From Paucisalibacillus globulus (GTDB lineage Bacteria > Bacillota > Bacilli > Bacillales > Amphibacillaceae): a stretch of DNA of 64,000 nucleotides. The translations under genes were made by a program, and so were the position numbers. The stretch is from positions 55,736 through 119,735 of the forward strand of contig NZ_LT855390.1 of the NCBI RefSeq assembly GCF_900184735.1, in the 5' to 3' direction. Positions 51,517-60,405 of this stretch are shown here, piece after piece. The notes under the pieces are model-generated. The model searched no databases, was not told the origin of the DNA, and saw only the letters and a program-made list of their open reading frames with translations. Numbering within the stretch: position 1 is the first letter of the stretch; each line of letters starts with the position of its first letter.

Positions 51517-52167
51517 ATGGAAAAAGCAGTAGTTGTATTTAGTGGCGGGCAAGATTCGACGACATGTCTCCTATGGGCATTGGAGAGATTTGATAACGTT
51601 GAAACCGTCACTTTTTCGTATGGTCAAAGGAATGTGTCAGAACTTAAATCAGCGAAGAAAATCGCTGAGGATTTGGGAGTAAAACATACCGTTCTCGATA
51701 TGAATTTACTTAACCAGTTGACTGATAATGCGATGACCAGAAAGGATATGGAAATTGATGGGGCAGGTGTTGTGCCCAATACATTTGTACCGGGAAGAAA
51801 TCATATTTTCCTTTCCTTTGCAGCTATTTTCGCAAAAGGTATCGGTGCAAGACATATCATCACCGGGGTAAGTGAAACGGATTTTAGTGGCTATCCGGAT
51901 TGCCGGGATAATTTTATCAAATCACTAAATCTGACGTTAAACCTTGCCATGGATCATAGTTTCGAAATACATACGCCATTAATGTGGAAAAATAAAGCCC
52001 AGACATGGGAAATGGCAGAGAAACTAGGAAAACTAGAATATATCAGAAAGCATACAACGACCTGTTATAACGGAATTATTGGGGACGGGTGTGGGGAATG
52101 TCCTTCTTGTAAATTAAGAAAGCAAGGGCTTGACGCTTACTTGGCAGGAGGTCGTGCACATGTATAG
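51517..52167 (+). CDS. queC: 7-cyano-7-deazaguanine synthase QueC
   Basis: 216 residues. The PP-loop SGGQDSTTC and a zinc site [10 protein letters not shown] near the end are intact. It makes preQ0 from 7-carboxy-7-deazaguanine using ATP and ammonia. It is first in an operon with a transporter and queF, under a preQ1 riboswitch. The next gene overlaps it by 8 bp. Confidence 0.95.
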   Translation: MEKAVVVFSGGQDSTTCLLWALERFDNVETVTFSYGQRNVSELKSAKKIAEDLGVKHTVLDMNLLNQLTDNAMTRKDMEIDGAGVVPNTFVPGRNHIFLSFAAIFAKGIGARHIITGVSETDFSGYPDCRDNFIKSLNLTLNLAMDHSFEIHTPLMWKNKAQTWEMAEKLGKLEYIRKHTTTCYNGIIGDGCGECPSCKLRKQGLDAYLAGGRAHV

Positions 52168-52735
52168 GATTCTCATATATTTATTATCTATTGTTCTAGC
52201 AAATGTGATTACAGCTAAATTTGCTCCACTAAATCTTGGGTTATTTATTATTCCGTATGGGACATTGCTTATTGGATTGACACTCGTTATGCGCGATATG
52301 GTGCAGAATAAGTATGGTCGAGCCAAAACATATATGTGGATTGCTGCAGCACTTGCATTGTCTGCGGTTACGAGTCATCTCCTGGGAGATGCATTATGGG
52401 TGGTATGCGCCTCGACCCTAAGCTTCATCATATCGGAGACCACAGACACAGAAATATATACACGTTTCAAGCTTCCTTTTGTTAGGCGTGTTATGGTTTC
52501 TGGTATTGTCTCTGGATTCCTGGATTCTGCTGTATTTGTCATTATTGGAATAGGGCCATTAGGTCTCGGATACGTTCCATGGGATTTGGTTCCTTACGCA
52601 ATAGCCGGGCAGTGGGTGGCAAAAGTGCTGATGCAATTAATTGTTGCTGGAGGAATAAGACATTTCGTTATGAAATTGGGAATCTATGAACCGAATATAT
52701 CGGATTTTAAACCTACAAAGACACAAGCCGTATAG
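52160..52735 (+). CDS. yhhQ: queuosine precursor transporter (VUT/YhhQ family)
   Basis: 191 residues with about 6 helices. [37 protein letters not shown] and a later [12 protein letters not shown] are YhhQ/DUF165-like. The E. coli member takes up preQ0/preQ1. ATG 52160 follows AGGAGGT. Here it takes the place that queD and queE have in the B. subtilis queCDEF operon. Confidence 0.88.
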   Translation: MYRILIYLLSIVLANVITAKFAPLNLGLFIIPYGTLLIGLTLVMRDMVQNKYGRAKTYMWIAAALALSAVTSHLLGDALWVVCASTLSFIISETTDTEIYTRFKLPFVRRVMVSGIVSGFLDSAVFVIIGIGPLGLGYVPWDLVPYAIAGQWVAKVLMQLIVAGGIRHFVMKLGIYEPNISDFKPTKTQAV

Positions 52736-52773
52736 GTAGTACGATAAATAAGAAGAGTTGGAGGAGAATAAAA

Positions 52774-53262
52774 ATGAAAGCAAGCGATACAAAAGACCTT
52801 ACCTTATTGGGAAATCAGAATACGAAATATGAGTATGATTACGATCCGAGTGTGTTAGAGACATTCGAGAATCAACACCAGGAAAATAATTACTTCGTGA
52901 AATTCAATATTCCGGAGTTTACGAGTCTCTGTCCAATGACCGGGCAACCAGACTTTGCAACCATCTATATCTCTTACATTCCTGATAAGAGAATGGTAGA
53001 AAGTAAGTCACTTAAGTTATATATGTTTAGCTTTAGAAATCATGGGGCATATCATGAGGATTGCGTCAACATCATCATGAAAGATTTAATCAAATTGATG
53101 GATCCAAGGTATATCGAAGTGTGGGCAAAATTCACACCACGCGGAGGTATATCGATTGATCCTTACTGTAATTATGGAAAGCCGGGGACTAGTTTTGAGG
53201 AGATGGCTAATACAAGGTTGATGCAGCATGATCTTTATCCGGAGAAGGTGGATAATAGGTAA
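52774..53262 (+). CDS. queF: NADPH-dependent 7-cyano-7-deazaguanine reductase QueF
   Basis: 162 residues, the short unimodular QueF type of B. subtilis. The nucleophilic Cys lies in [12 protein letters not shown] and the QueF motif in [20 protein letters not shown]. It reduces preQ0 to preQ1. GGAGGA lies 8-9 nt before the ATG. Confidence 0.95.
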   Translation: MKASDTKDLTLLGNQNTKYEYDYDPSVLETFENQHQENNYFVKFNIPEFTSLCPMTGQPDFATIYISYIPDKRMVESKSLKLYMFSFRNHGAYHEDCVNIIMKDLIKLMDPRYIEVWAKFTPRGGISIDPYCNYGKPGTSFEEMANTRLMQHDLYPEKVDNR

Positions 53263-53312
53263 TTGTATCAAAGGAACGGTTCTTGTGCTTTACAATAAGC
53301 ATGAGAGCCGTC

Positions 53313-53351
53313 CCGATGCTTCTTCTTTCAGAAAAAGCATCCCTTTTTTCT
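53313..53351 (+). terminator. terminator of the que operon
   Basis: GATGCTT and AAGCATC pair, then CCCTTTTTTC. Confidence 0.7.
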
Positions 53352-53436
53352 TACATACTCTTTGTCGGACTTGAAGTATATCCATTTTGTAGTTTGTATG
53401 TTTGACGGTATATTCATATTAATTTATACTAATAAT

Positions 53437-53570
53437 TAGAAAAGGCATTCAGATAGCGCCAACTATCGAATGCCACAACCACTCACCGCTAAGAGCGGTT
53501 GACCAGTTAGTTGTAATTCAAAAAGAAGTAATCGCCAAACCTAGTCGCAGGGGGCGGTTACTTCTTTTTA
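53437..53570 (+). ncRNA. antitoxin RNA of the second (inactive) toxin locus
   Basis: TTGACG (53402-53407), 17 bp, TATACT (53425-53430) stand where the first locus has its antitoxin promoter. The RNA would run to the terminator 53520-53570 (AAAAGAAGTAATCGCC with GGCGGTTACTTCTTTT). Confidence 0.55.
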
Positions 53571-53671
53571 TTTAGAAGGATAGCGATGATTGTTATTATA
53601 AGTGTTAATCCTGCTATAAAAGAATAGCTGAATTAAACAAGTAAGTTTATTGCCTCGTAAGTCGTCATCAT
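53558..53671 (-). pseudogene. type I toxin, second copy, nonsense mutation
   Basis: MMTTYEAINLLV, then TAA (codon 13, 53633-53635), then FSYSFIAGLTLIITIIAILL and NKKK. The intact copy has CAA (Gln) at that codon. The leader, the ribosome binding site and the surrounding hairpins are as conserved as in the first copy. The peptide cannot be made in full. Confidence 0.85.
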
Positions 53672-53699
53672 TACCACCTCCCTTCATAAGGAAGATGGC

Positions 53700-54037
53700 C
53701 AACCGCCCACTATACTATGTAGTTGATGGTTATATTTTAGCCATACATTTCTTTTTATTCATACAAAAATAGGAATGTTTGTTCGTTTTTGTCATTGAAA
53801 GGTCCATTAGGACAGATTCCTAGGACCAAACCGAGGGAATTTATCCCTATTTACCCTTCGGTGAATAAAAGTGACGGTTCTTGGACTTCAAAATTTGCTT
53901 AGAATTAAGCATGGAAACCATTCCAATACTTCATTAATAATCCAATTCACTCTGTAAATACTAACCAATATGCTATAGTATACAAGCCTTTAATAAAACA
54001 AACTGGCATTAATATACGAAAAGAGACGTGATTAGCC
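53700..54037. other. intergenic region upstream of the DEAD-box gene
   Basis: It contains the toxin leader, a near-perfect copy of the SOS-like 13-mer (53773-53785) and a hairpin GGTCC...TAGGA/TCCTA...GGACC (53801-53827). CTATAGTAT at about 53973-53981 may be the -10 of the helicase gene. No other gene. Confidence 0.45.
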
Positions 54038-55261
54038 TTGCCAAATTTTTTACAACTTGGAATTCGAAAAGAGATTAACCATACATTAAAGTCATTAGGA
54101 ATAGTAGCTCCTACTCCCATCCAAAAACGGACAATTCCCTCCGTACTTGAAGGGAAGGATGTTATTGCAAAAGCACAAACGGGAACAGGAAAGACGTTGG
54201 CTTTTGTTCTTCCAATTTTGGAAAAGATTGATGTGCATAAGTCAGATGTTCAAGCACTTATATTAACCCCGACAAGAGAATTAGCACAGCAAATTTCAAA
54301 AGAAATAAAGAGAATGGTTGAAAATGTAGAAGGCATCAATACGTTAGCTGTATACGGTGGCCAGGATGTGGCGCATCAGTTAAAAAAGTTAAAAGGTGCC
54401 ACACATATAGTCGTTGCAACACCAGGTCGGTTATTAGATCATATTCGTCGTGGATCAATCGATCTTTCTACGGTCCAGATGCTAGTGTTAGATGAAGCTG
54501 ACGAAATGTTACATATGGGTTTTCTTCCAGAGGTAGACGACATCATTTATGAAACACTTTCTTCTAGACAAACCATGCTGTTCTCAGCAACAATGCCTAA
54601 CGAAATTCGCTCTTTAGCAAAGAAATATATGGTAGAGCCAGAATTCATTGAAGTGAAAGCAAAACGTGTTACGGTTGATGAGATTAAACAAGTAGTCATT
54701 GAAACAACGGATAGAAGAAAGCAAGCAACTTTACTACATTTAATCGGGGAACATCGTCCTTTTTTAGCAATTATATTTTGTCGTACAAAAGTTCGTGCTA
54801 AAAAACTACATGATGCACTGATTGCGAATGGGTATGAATCAGATGAATTGCATGGTGATTTAACACAGTCCAAACGTGAGAAAGCAATGAAACGATTTCG
54901 TGATGCGAAGACTCAATTTTTAGTTGCTACTGACGTTGCTGCACGGGGCCTTGATGTAGAAGGGGTAACACATGTCTATAATTATGATATTCCACAGGAT
55001 GTTGATAGCTATGTTCACCGGATTGGACGAACAGGGCGTGCAGGTGGAGACGGGGTTGCTATTACTTTAGTAGCTCCTAAGGATATGGAGTTCCTGCGAA
55101 TGATTGAAAAGGGGATCCAACAAAAATTTGAAATACAAGTGATTGAAGGGGTAAGCATCCCTGATCGGGAGGATTATGAAAGAGTAAGCCGAAAACAATC
55201 AAAAGAAGGAAAGTTCTCTGAAGGTCGTAGAAAAACAGGTGGGAATACGGCAACCCACTAA
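54038..55261 (+). CDS. DEAD-box RNA helicase, C-terminal tail frameshifted
   Basis: 407 residues with all motifs: Q motif [29 protein letters not shown], then [10 protein letters not shown]. It is CshA/B-like and probably acts in RNA unwinding, cold adaptation or ribosome assembly. The frame ends at TAA 55261 with NTATH. The next frame (55255-55319) reads [20 protein letters not shown] and stops, which is the basic tail expected for the family. One extra C in ACCCAC would explain it. The start is TTG 54038 with a weak site. Confidence 0.87.
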   Translation: MPNFLQLGIRKEINHTLKSLGIVAPTPIQKRTIPSVLEGKDVIAKAQTGTGKTLAFVLPILEKIDVHKSDVQALILTPTRELAQQISKEIKRMVENVEGINTLAVYGGQDVAHQLKKLKGATHIVVATPGRLLDHIRRGSIDLSTVQMLVLDEADEMLHMGFLPEVDDIIYETLSSRQTMLFSATMPNEIRSLAKKYMVEPEFIEVKAKRVTVDEIKQVVIETTDRRKQATLLHLIGEHRPFLAIIFCRTKVRAKKLHDALIANGYESDELHGDLTQSKREKAMKRFRDAKTQFLVATDVAARGLDVEGVTHVYNYDIPQDVDSYVHRIGRTGRAGGDGVAITLVAPKDMEFLRMIEKGIQQKFEIQVIEGVSIPDREDYERVSRKQSKEGKFSEGRRKTGGNTATH

Positions 55262-55375
55262 TCATCGACCGAAAGGCAATTCAGGTACTACATCCAGAGG
55301 TAGAAAACGTACTCGCTAGCGAGTGAATAACATGAAATGGCGTGTTTGACCCAAAGTGCACGAAAGCAGTACGGG

Positions 55376-55392
55376 CACCGGGGACAGGCACC
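55376..55392. repeat. REP-like core fragment
   Basis: ACCGGGGACAGGCACC, a single arm of the REP-like family without its partner, ahead of the 55413 gene. Confidence 0.5.
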
Positions 55393-55412
55393 ATATTCAG
55401 GAGGACACACCA

Positions 55413-56024
55413 ATGTTACATAAACGAATGAAACAATACATTTCATCAGAATCAATGAGTGAAAAGCACAAGGTTGAAATATATCAAGAGGAAAAAGAGT
55501 TGATCACGAAATATGAATTAATCTCAAATGACATTACATTAATAGAAAAAGATCCTAAGACACGTTTCCTAGATGCTTACATAGAAAGATGCGATAAAGA
55601 AACTGAGGAAACGCTAGCTGAAGAATCATTCGTTTTCTTAGAACAACCCATTGATTACCTTCAAAAACACAAAAATGAATTTCTATACTTAGAATCGAAT
55701 TGGTTGGAACTAATCGGCGTCGATGCGATTTCGTTAGAAGTGAGTGATGTATTTGGTACATATGACGTTATGGTAGGATTGCAGATGCAGAAAAAGTTTG
55801 AGAGATCTCTTAGAGAAAACTTAAGTAAAGAATTAGTTGGAGAAGAAGCAAGATTTGAATTGATTTTTAATCCAAAGGATGGCATGTGGGACTTAAATTT
55901 TGCCTTGAATTATGTGGAAGGGTTTAGTGAGGAGATGTCATTAGAGGAAGCTTATCGGTTAATTTATCGATTTATATTTAAACTAGTGGAGAGAATAGAA
56001 GTAGGAAGCAAGGACGTGAATTAA
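55413..56024 (+). CDS. conserved hypothetical protein, 203 aa
   Basis: A soluble acidic protein. FLDAYIERCDKETEE, YLESNWLELIGVDAISLEVSD and DGMWDLNFALNYVEGF look conserved. Relatives are sometimes labelled 'branched-chain amino acid aminotransferase' in databases, but I see no PLP motif and do not accept that. ATG 55413 with CAGGAGGAC 9 nt upstream. The GIY-YIG gene follows 12 bp later and is probably in the same operon. Confidence 0.7.
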   Translation: MLHKRMKQYISSESMSEKHKVEIYQEEKELITKYELISNDITLIEKDPKTRFLDAYIERCDKETEETLAEESFVFLEQPIDYLQKHKNEFLYLESNWLELIGVDAISLEVSDVFGTYDVMVGLQMQKKFERSLRENLSKELVGEEARFELIFNPKDGMWDLNFALNYVEGFSEEMSLEEAYRLIYRFIFKLVERIEVGSKDVN

Positions 56025-56036
56025 CGTTTTATCGCA

Positions 56037-56396
56037 TTGCCTACTCCAGATATTACGATTACAGAACGGAAGCAAAATCTGAAGGAAAATGAACCAGAAA
56101 TCAAACCTATTTATGGTTTTATTGATTTCCATCTAATACCAAGAGATAAAGGTGGCATTTTCTTATTTTACAATATAAATGATGAGCTTCTTTTTGTTGG
56201 AAAAGCACGGAAACTACGCCAAAGAATTAAAAAACATTTTGAGGGTACTGTTTCACCTATTAAAATGCATAGAGACGAGGTATATAGAATTGATATATGT
56301 TTAGTTGAAGATCCGATGGAACGGGAGATTTATGAAACATATATCATTAATCAGCTCAAGTCGAATTACAATGTTGACAAAGTGTTTTATAAATAA
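56037..56396 (+). CDS. GIY-YIG domain protein (nucleotide-excision-repair endonuclease-like)
   Basis: 119 residues. GIFLFYNINDELLFVGKARKLRQRIKKHF is the GIY-YIG-like N-terminal core of UvrC-type nucleases (here GIF...FVG) with the conserved Arg, and the Glu lies in EREIYETYIINQ. UvrC itself is about 590 residues, so this is a stand-alone nuclease domain. TTG 56037 is the best start although its site is weak, which suggests coupling to the gene upstream. Confidence 0.75.
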   Translation: MPTPDITITERKQNLKENEPEIKPIYGFIDFHLIPRDKGGIFLFYNINDELLFVGKARKLRQRIKKHFEGTVSPIKMHRDEVYRIDICLVEDPMEREIYETYIINQLKSNYNVDKVFYK

Positions 56397-56878
56397 GTCT
56401 GTTTTCGTAAATATCCTTTTTTTAGAACTGTAGATTTCAGATTTAACAGATGATTTATAGGGACAGTCCAGGTGCTACATTGTGAAGGAGCAGACAGGTT
56501 TTTAGTAATTACAGGTAAATGGGCAGTAGAACTTAATAGTTCTACTGCCTTTCTTTATATAAAAGTCTAACTCTTCAGATGGGTACAGTAATCATGAATG
56601 AACTGAGCATGTTCGTGTAGAACCCTTAGCCAAAATCTGTATTCATAAGAAACACTGCTTATATAATCCTTCTAATGGACCTCAACTCTTTTTTGTCGTC
56701 ATATTAATGTATTCGTTTTGACGAACTAATAGTATTGGAAATTACTCCTTTGGCAAGGGGATATGTAACCTAATTAGCCTCTAGTTTCTCACACATTTTC
56801 CGTAAACTAACTATAATCCCCCAAGCATGTCCTTTTCCTTTGCATATTGTAGTGATATAAGGGAAAGGAGGCGAGGAC
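56397..56878. other. intergenic region with a terminator, no gene
   Basis: GGGCAGTAGAAC (56521) and GTTCTACTGCC form a terminator (56521-56556, followed by TTTCTT). A degenerate REP-like GGACAGTCCAGGTGCTAC is at 56461-56478. The rest has stops in all frames. Confidence 0.6.
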
Positions 56879-57481
56879 TTGTTAGAAGCAGCGATTATCT
56901 CACTTTCTATTTGTCTATGTATTTATCACATGGAAGCATTAAGAGGGTTGCTAGAAAAAATCGTCGCTAGTATTTCCCATAGTAAATCTGCTGTTTCTAT
57001 CATCATCATCGGGCTAGTTGCAGGGAAAGCTCCAACGGTTAGTGAATCCTTTGGGGACCTATTGGATATCACCATTACAACAAGTATTAACATGGAATTC
57101 CTCACATTAGATGTTGAAATTCTAAGTATACAAATGGCATCCATTGGAGCCATTCTATTTGGGACAAAAAAGGAAACCATCAGCCAAACGGGGATGGCGA
57201 TGTTTGGTTTAGCTATAGGAATAGGCGCCGTATTTGGGCACTTAACATTAGCATCTTTAATAGGAGATATGGAATGGATGGCTATGGCTAGCGAATTTAT
57301 AGGTGCGCATCCAGTATACGCGGTATTCCTTGGAGTATTATTACGATCTTGGAAAATTGCAATTGGAGTTGCTGCCATATTATTGATCCTTTGGCATATC
57401 GAGTTGGATACCGCTTTCGTGTTTTTCCTAGGTGCTTATATTCGAATGCTTATCGAGTCTTGGTATGTAGAGCGAAAATAA
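56879..57481 (+). CDS. integral membrane protein of unknown function, 200 aa
   Basis: About 6 predicted helices with an unusually low content of charged residues. It starts with TTG 56879 (AAAGGAGG 8 nt upstream). SWKIAIGVAAILLILWHIEL near the end is the last helix pair. No family is recognised. It stands alone. Confidence 0.68.
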   Translation: MLEAAIISLSICLCIYHMEALRGLLEKIVASISHSKSAVSIIIIGLVAGKAPTVSESFGDLLDITITTSINMEFLTLDVEILSIQMASIGAILFGTKKETISQTGMAMFGLAIGIGAVFGHLTLASLIGDMEWMAMASEFIGAHPVYAVFLGVLLRSWKIAIGVAAILLILWHIELDTAFVFFLGAYIRMLIESWYVERK

Positions 57482-57727
57482 GATACCTGTAGAATGGTAT
57501 TGGTAAGGATCTCTAGAGCCATCTTCTATATGGTGAGGATGGTTCACGGGAGTTAGGAGATTCTTTATACTATATTAATAGCTGAAAGGGTCTGTGTGTG
57601 CTAAATAACTAGATATTAAAAAATGTACTTCTACTTATTACTACAGTTAAGAGTTGAATTGATTTAATGTTAAAACCCACTTAGTTTGATAAACTAATAC
57701 CAGAAGATGAAAAAGGACGGTAAGCAT

Positions 57728-57921
57728 ATGATAATTACAATTATCAGTAAGAAAAACTGAAAGTTAAATTTTTAAAACAAGGGTTTGTGGAGTATTTAAG
57801 CGGCTGTCGGCTTTTGCAAAAGTAGATATTGTGGAAGTAGCCGATGAGAAGTTACTGGAAAATATGAGTGAAGCGGAAGGAAGGTGAACGGATTCTTTCG
57901 CATATTAGCCATGATACGTAA
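57728..57921 (+). pseudogene. rlmH relic (23S rRNA m3-psi1915 methyltransferase), N-terminal part
   Basis: With several frameshifts the DNA reads MIITIIS, KKLKVKFLKQGFVEYLKRL, SAFAKVDIVEVADEKLLENM, SEAEG, RILSHISHDT. This is the N-terminal third of RlmH (KLKEKYLKQGIEEYTKRL... in B. subtilis). The SAM-binding C-terminal half is missing and at least three frameshifts break the rest. An intact rlmH must exist elsewhere if the cell uses the modification. Confidence 0.72.
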
Positions 57922-57963
57922 GTAATTACTATGTTTTTTTATGGGTCTTTAGAGGGGGGTTTT

Positions 57964-58365
57964 ATGAAAATCCCTAAAACATTCTCCATCATGAATAACG
58001 GAAGCAATGAAGTAGCACGGATTACGAAAAAGATGCTAACTTTTTTACCGAAGTTTCATGTTGAGGTGAATGGTCAAGAAGTGTTAACCATTAAGAAAGA
58101 GTTTACTTTATTTAAAGCTCGCTATTCTATTGATGCAGTAGGGTTAGAAGTTAGAGGCAATTGGTGGGATATGGATTTTCAAGTGTTACAACATGGAGAA
58201 GTAATTGGTATGGTGAGCAAGAAGTGGTTCAGTTGGGGTGATAGCTATGAGGTTCAAATATGGAATGAAGAGATGGAAACGATTATAGTTGCGATAGTTG
58301 TCGCAATTGATTGTGTGAAGGATGATGAATCATCTTCTGCAGCCTCCTCAGGAGCAACATTTTAA
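57964..58365 (+). pseudogene. LURP-one-related/YxjI-like protein, N-terminally truncated
   Basis: The 133-residue frame runs from FMKIPKTFSIMN to the end of the family (NWWDMDFQVLQHGEVIGMVS, KKWFSWGDSYEVQI). Family members are about 160-165 residues: the first about 30, with the strand pair before VEGSF, are missing, while EGGF-MKIPK just before the ATG shows the old gene continues upstream. The rlmH relic ends at 57921, so a deletion joined the two. ATG 57964 has GAGGGGGG before it, so the short form might still be made. Confidence 0.68.
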
Positions 58366-58395
58366 CGAAGGAAAATTTGCTAGATTTTACGAGAT

Positions 58396-58569
58396 TTGAA
58401 TAGTAATACCTTGGCGAAGGAATATGGAATTGTCAACGTAATGGTAGAAAGAACAGCTAAAGAGAAATATCCCCCATTAAACCTTAGCTTTAATAGCCAT
58501 TATTTTAGAGCATTTCAAGAAGATAATGTGTCATTAAATAATAGATATATCAGGGGAGACAGTAAATGA
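58396..58569 (+). other. open frame of 57 codons, possible gene remnant
   Basis: TTG 58396 to TGA 58569 is open and reads LNSNTLAKEYGIVNVMVERT, then AKEKYPPLNLSFNSHYFRAF. It ends with ATGA at the start of the lipoprotein gene. There is no ribosome binding site and no family, so I list it as a possible remnant only. Confidence 0.3.
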
Positions 58570-59324
58570 ATAAAAAATCGTTATTAGTTAGTGTATTGTT
58601 TGTATTTGGATTAATTTTAGTTGGTTGTGGGGATAAGAATGATGATATTAATTCATCTGAAAAGGAAGAATCAAATATAGGAGAAAAGGCCGAACAAGAA
58701 GTTGAAGAAGTTTTTGAAGAAAAAACTGTAGAGGAGACATTGGATTCTCCTGTAGTACATGATTATTTTACTTTTAGTGATGTAAAATTAGTAAGAGATA
58801 TTAAAGAGTATGGGGATAATTTAACTATATCATTCAAATTAAAAAATAATCTTCCTAAAATTGATTTAGAATTTAGTTATGCATTATTATATGAGCTTTA
58901 CAATGTAGATGGAGATAGATTCCCACATACTACTAATGAGGTTAAGGTTATTGAAAGTGGGGATGAAGAAGAGTTTACTGTAACTTTTGAATATGTTACT
59001 GGAGATATAGACAAATTTGTACTCATTGGAGGAAAGATGACAAATGAATATGGAGAAGAAATGAGTTTTGAAGATTTTATGGGTATAACGCTAGATTTAA
59101 CGAATAAAGAAATTATTACTAGTTTAAATGAAGACATTACAGAAGAAAAAGCTTGGGAAATGGCAAAGAATATAGAAAACGAAAACGAACGGTATGAATT
59201 AGTTGAAGTAGTTGATGGTGAGAATGGGTATTGGATAGTAAGATATAATCATGCTGTAAATAGTGATTTAAACATTAAAATGTTTATAAATAAGTTTAAT
59301 GGAAAAATTCATACTGAAGAATAA
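58566..59324 (+). CDS. lipoprotein, unknown function
   Basis: 252 residues with lipobox LVGC (residues 18-21) and an acidic linker (EKAEQEVEEVFEEK). One Ig-like middle domain (FTFSDVKLVRDIKEYGDNLT, ESGDEEEFTVTFEYVTGD) and a C-terminal PepSY-like module (ITEEKAWEMAKNIENENERY, IVRYNHAVNSDLNI) follow. It should be anchored on the outer face of the membrane. GGGGAG precedes the ATG. Confidence 0.78.
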   Translation: MNKKSLLVSVLFVFGLILVGCGDKNDDINSSEKEESNIGEKAEQEVEEVFEEKTVEETLDSPVVHDYFTFSDVKLVRDIKEYGDNLTISFKLKNNLPKIDLEFSYALLYELYNVDGDRFPHTTNEVKVIESGDEEEFTVTFEYVTGDIDKFVLIGGKMTNEYGEEMSFEDFMGITLDLTNKEIITSLNEDITEEKAWEMAKNIENENERYELVEVVDGENGYWIVRYNHAVNSDLNIKMFINKFNGKIHTEE

Positions 59325-59361
59325 TAAGTAATAAAAAGAAGAACATTTCTATAACAGAAAA

Positions 59362-59403
59362 GTGGCCACAAAACCTTATAGAAGGTCTGTGGCCATTTTT
59401 ATT
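59362..59403 (+). terminator. Rho-independent terminator
   Basis: TGGCCACAAAACCTT and AAGGTCTGTGGCCA form a long stem (with mismatch), then TTTTTATTTT. Confidence 0.85.
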
Positions 59404-59448
59404 TTCAAGTTCCTTTTTTTAAAGGGAAGTATATTTGAAATTACCAAA

Positions 59449-60255
59449 CTATTGCACAGAATTAAGCACACAACGTCCTTTTCCAAATGGAATGCACATT
59501 GGGGTACCAAATAATGGATCACAAGCTACACTACATCTCATTTGGAATACTTCATGAACTAGTTCACTGGTGATGATCTCCTCGGGCTTTCCTTGTGCAA
59601 AAATCTTTTTATCTTTGACTGCGATAATATGGTCTGCATAGCGACTTGCAAGGTTTAAATCATGTAACACCATTACAATTGTCCGACCATCTTTTTCGTT
59701 TAAGTCAAATAATAAATCAAGGACATCAATCTGGTGTGTCATATCTAAATACGTAGTTGGTTCATCTAGTAGAATTATTTCTGTTTCTTGAGCCAAAGTT
59801 AAGGCAATCCATGCTCGTTGCCTTTGTCCTCCGGATAATGAATCTACTAGTCTATCCTTTAGAGAGAGCATGTTCGTTACTTCAAGTGCTCGCTCAACTG
59901 CATCATCATCTTTTTTGGACCACTTTTTTGTAATACCTCTGTATGGGTGTCTTCCTAACTTTACAAGTTCTTGAACAGTCAATCCCTCTGGAGTGATTGG
60001 AGTTTGAGGGAGGATAGCCAGTTTTTTAGCGACTTCCTTTGTCTTCATTTTGGCAATATTATCTCCGTCTAGAACAACAGTGCCATCCATTGGTTTTAAT
60101 AAACGGGCTAATGAACGTAATATGGTAGACTTCCCACAACCGTTTGCACCGATTAATACAGATACTTTCCCCTTTGGTATCTCGAGATTAATGTCATCGA
60201 TAATAACATTTCCTCCGAATCCTAACGTCAAATCTTTAGCAGTTAAAGTCTCCAT
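59449..60255 (-). CDS. iron-siderophore ABC transporter ATP-binding protein
   Basis: 268 residues, FecE/FhuC-like. Walker A GANGCGKST, signature LSGGQRQRAW, Walker B IILLDEPTTYLD. I chose ATG 60255 because TAGGAGGTG lies 6 nt upstream; the GTG at 60264 overlaps that site. It has its own Fur box (60341-60355). It supplies energy for ferric-siderophore uptake with the permeases at 61462-63488. Confidence 0.93.
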   Translation of the reverse strand: METLTAKDLTLGFGGNVIIDDINLEIPKGKVSVLIGANGCGKSTILRSLARLLKPMDGTVVLDGDNIAKMKTKEVAKKLAILPQTPITPEGLTVQELVKLGRHPYRGITKKWSKKDDDAVERALEVTNMLSLKDRLVDSLSGGQRQRAWIALTLAQETEIILLDEPTTYLDMTHQIDVLDLLFDLNEKDGRTIVMVLHDLNLASRYADHIIAVKDKKIFAQGKPEEIITSELVHEVFQMRCSVACDPLFGTPMCIPFGKGRCVLNSVQ

Positions 60256-60340
60256 ATGATTCACCTCCTAAACTCCTAATTAAGTCAAACCGATTCTAAT
60301 TCATTACTTTTATTCTATTTGTTTTTTGCTTGTAAGTCAA

Positions 60341-60355
60341 TGATAATCGTTTTCA
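60341..60355. promoter_or_regulatory. Fur box upstream of the ATP-binding gene
   Basis: TGATAATCGTTTTCA fits the Fur 7-1-7 pattern with two changes; it lies in the promoter region of the ATP-binding gene. Confidence 0.75.
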
Positions 60356-60368
60356 ATTAGGACAAGCT

Positions 60369-60402
60369 AAAAAGCCATCTCATTAATCTGAGACGGCTTT
60401 AG
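60369..60402 (-). terminator. terminator of the substrate-binding protein gene
   Basis: On the minus strand AAAGCCGTCTCA and TGAGATGGCTTT pair, then TTAGC. Confidence 0.8.
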
Positions 60403-60405
60403 TCA

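Noticed and set aside
55413-56024. Branched-chain amino acid aminotransferase
   Set aside because: No PLP-lysine or aminotransferase motif can be seen; the label found on relatives is probably an annotation error.
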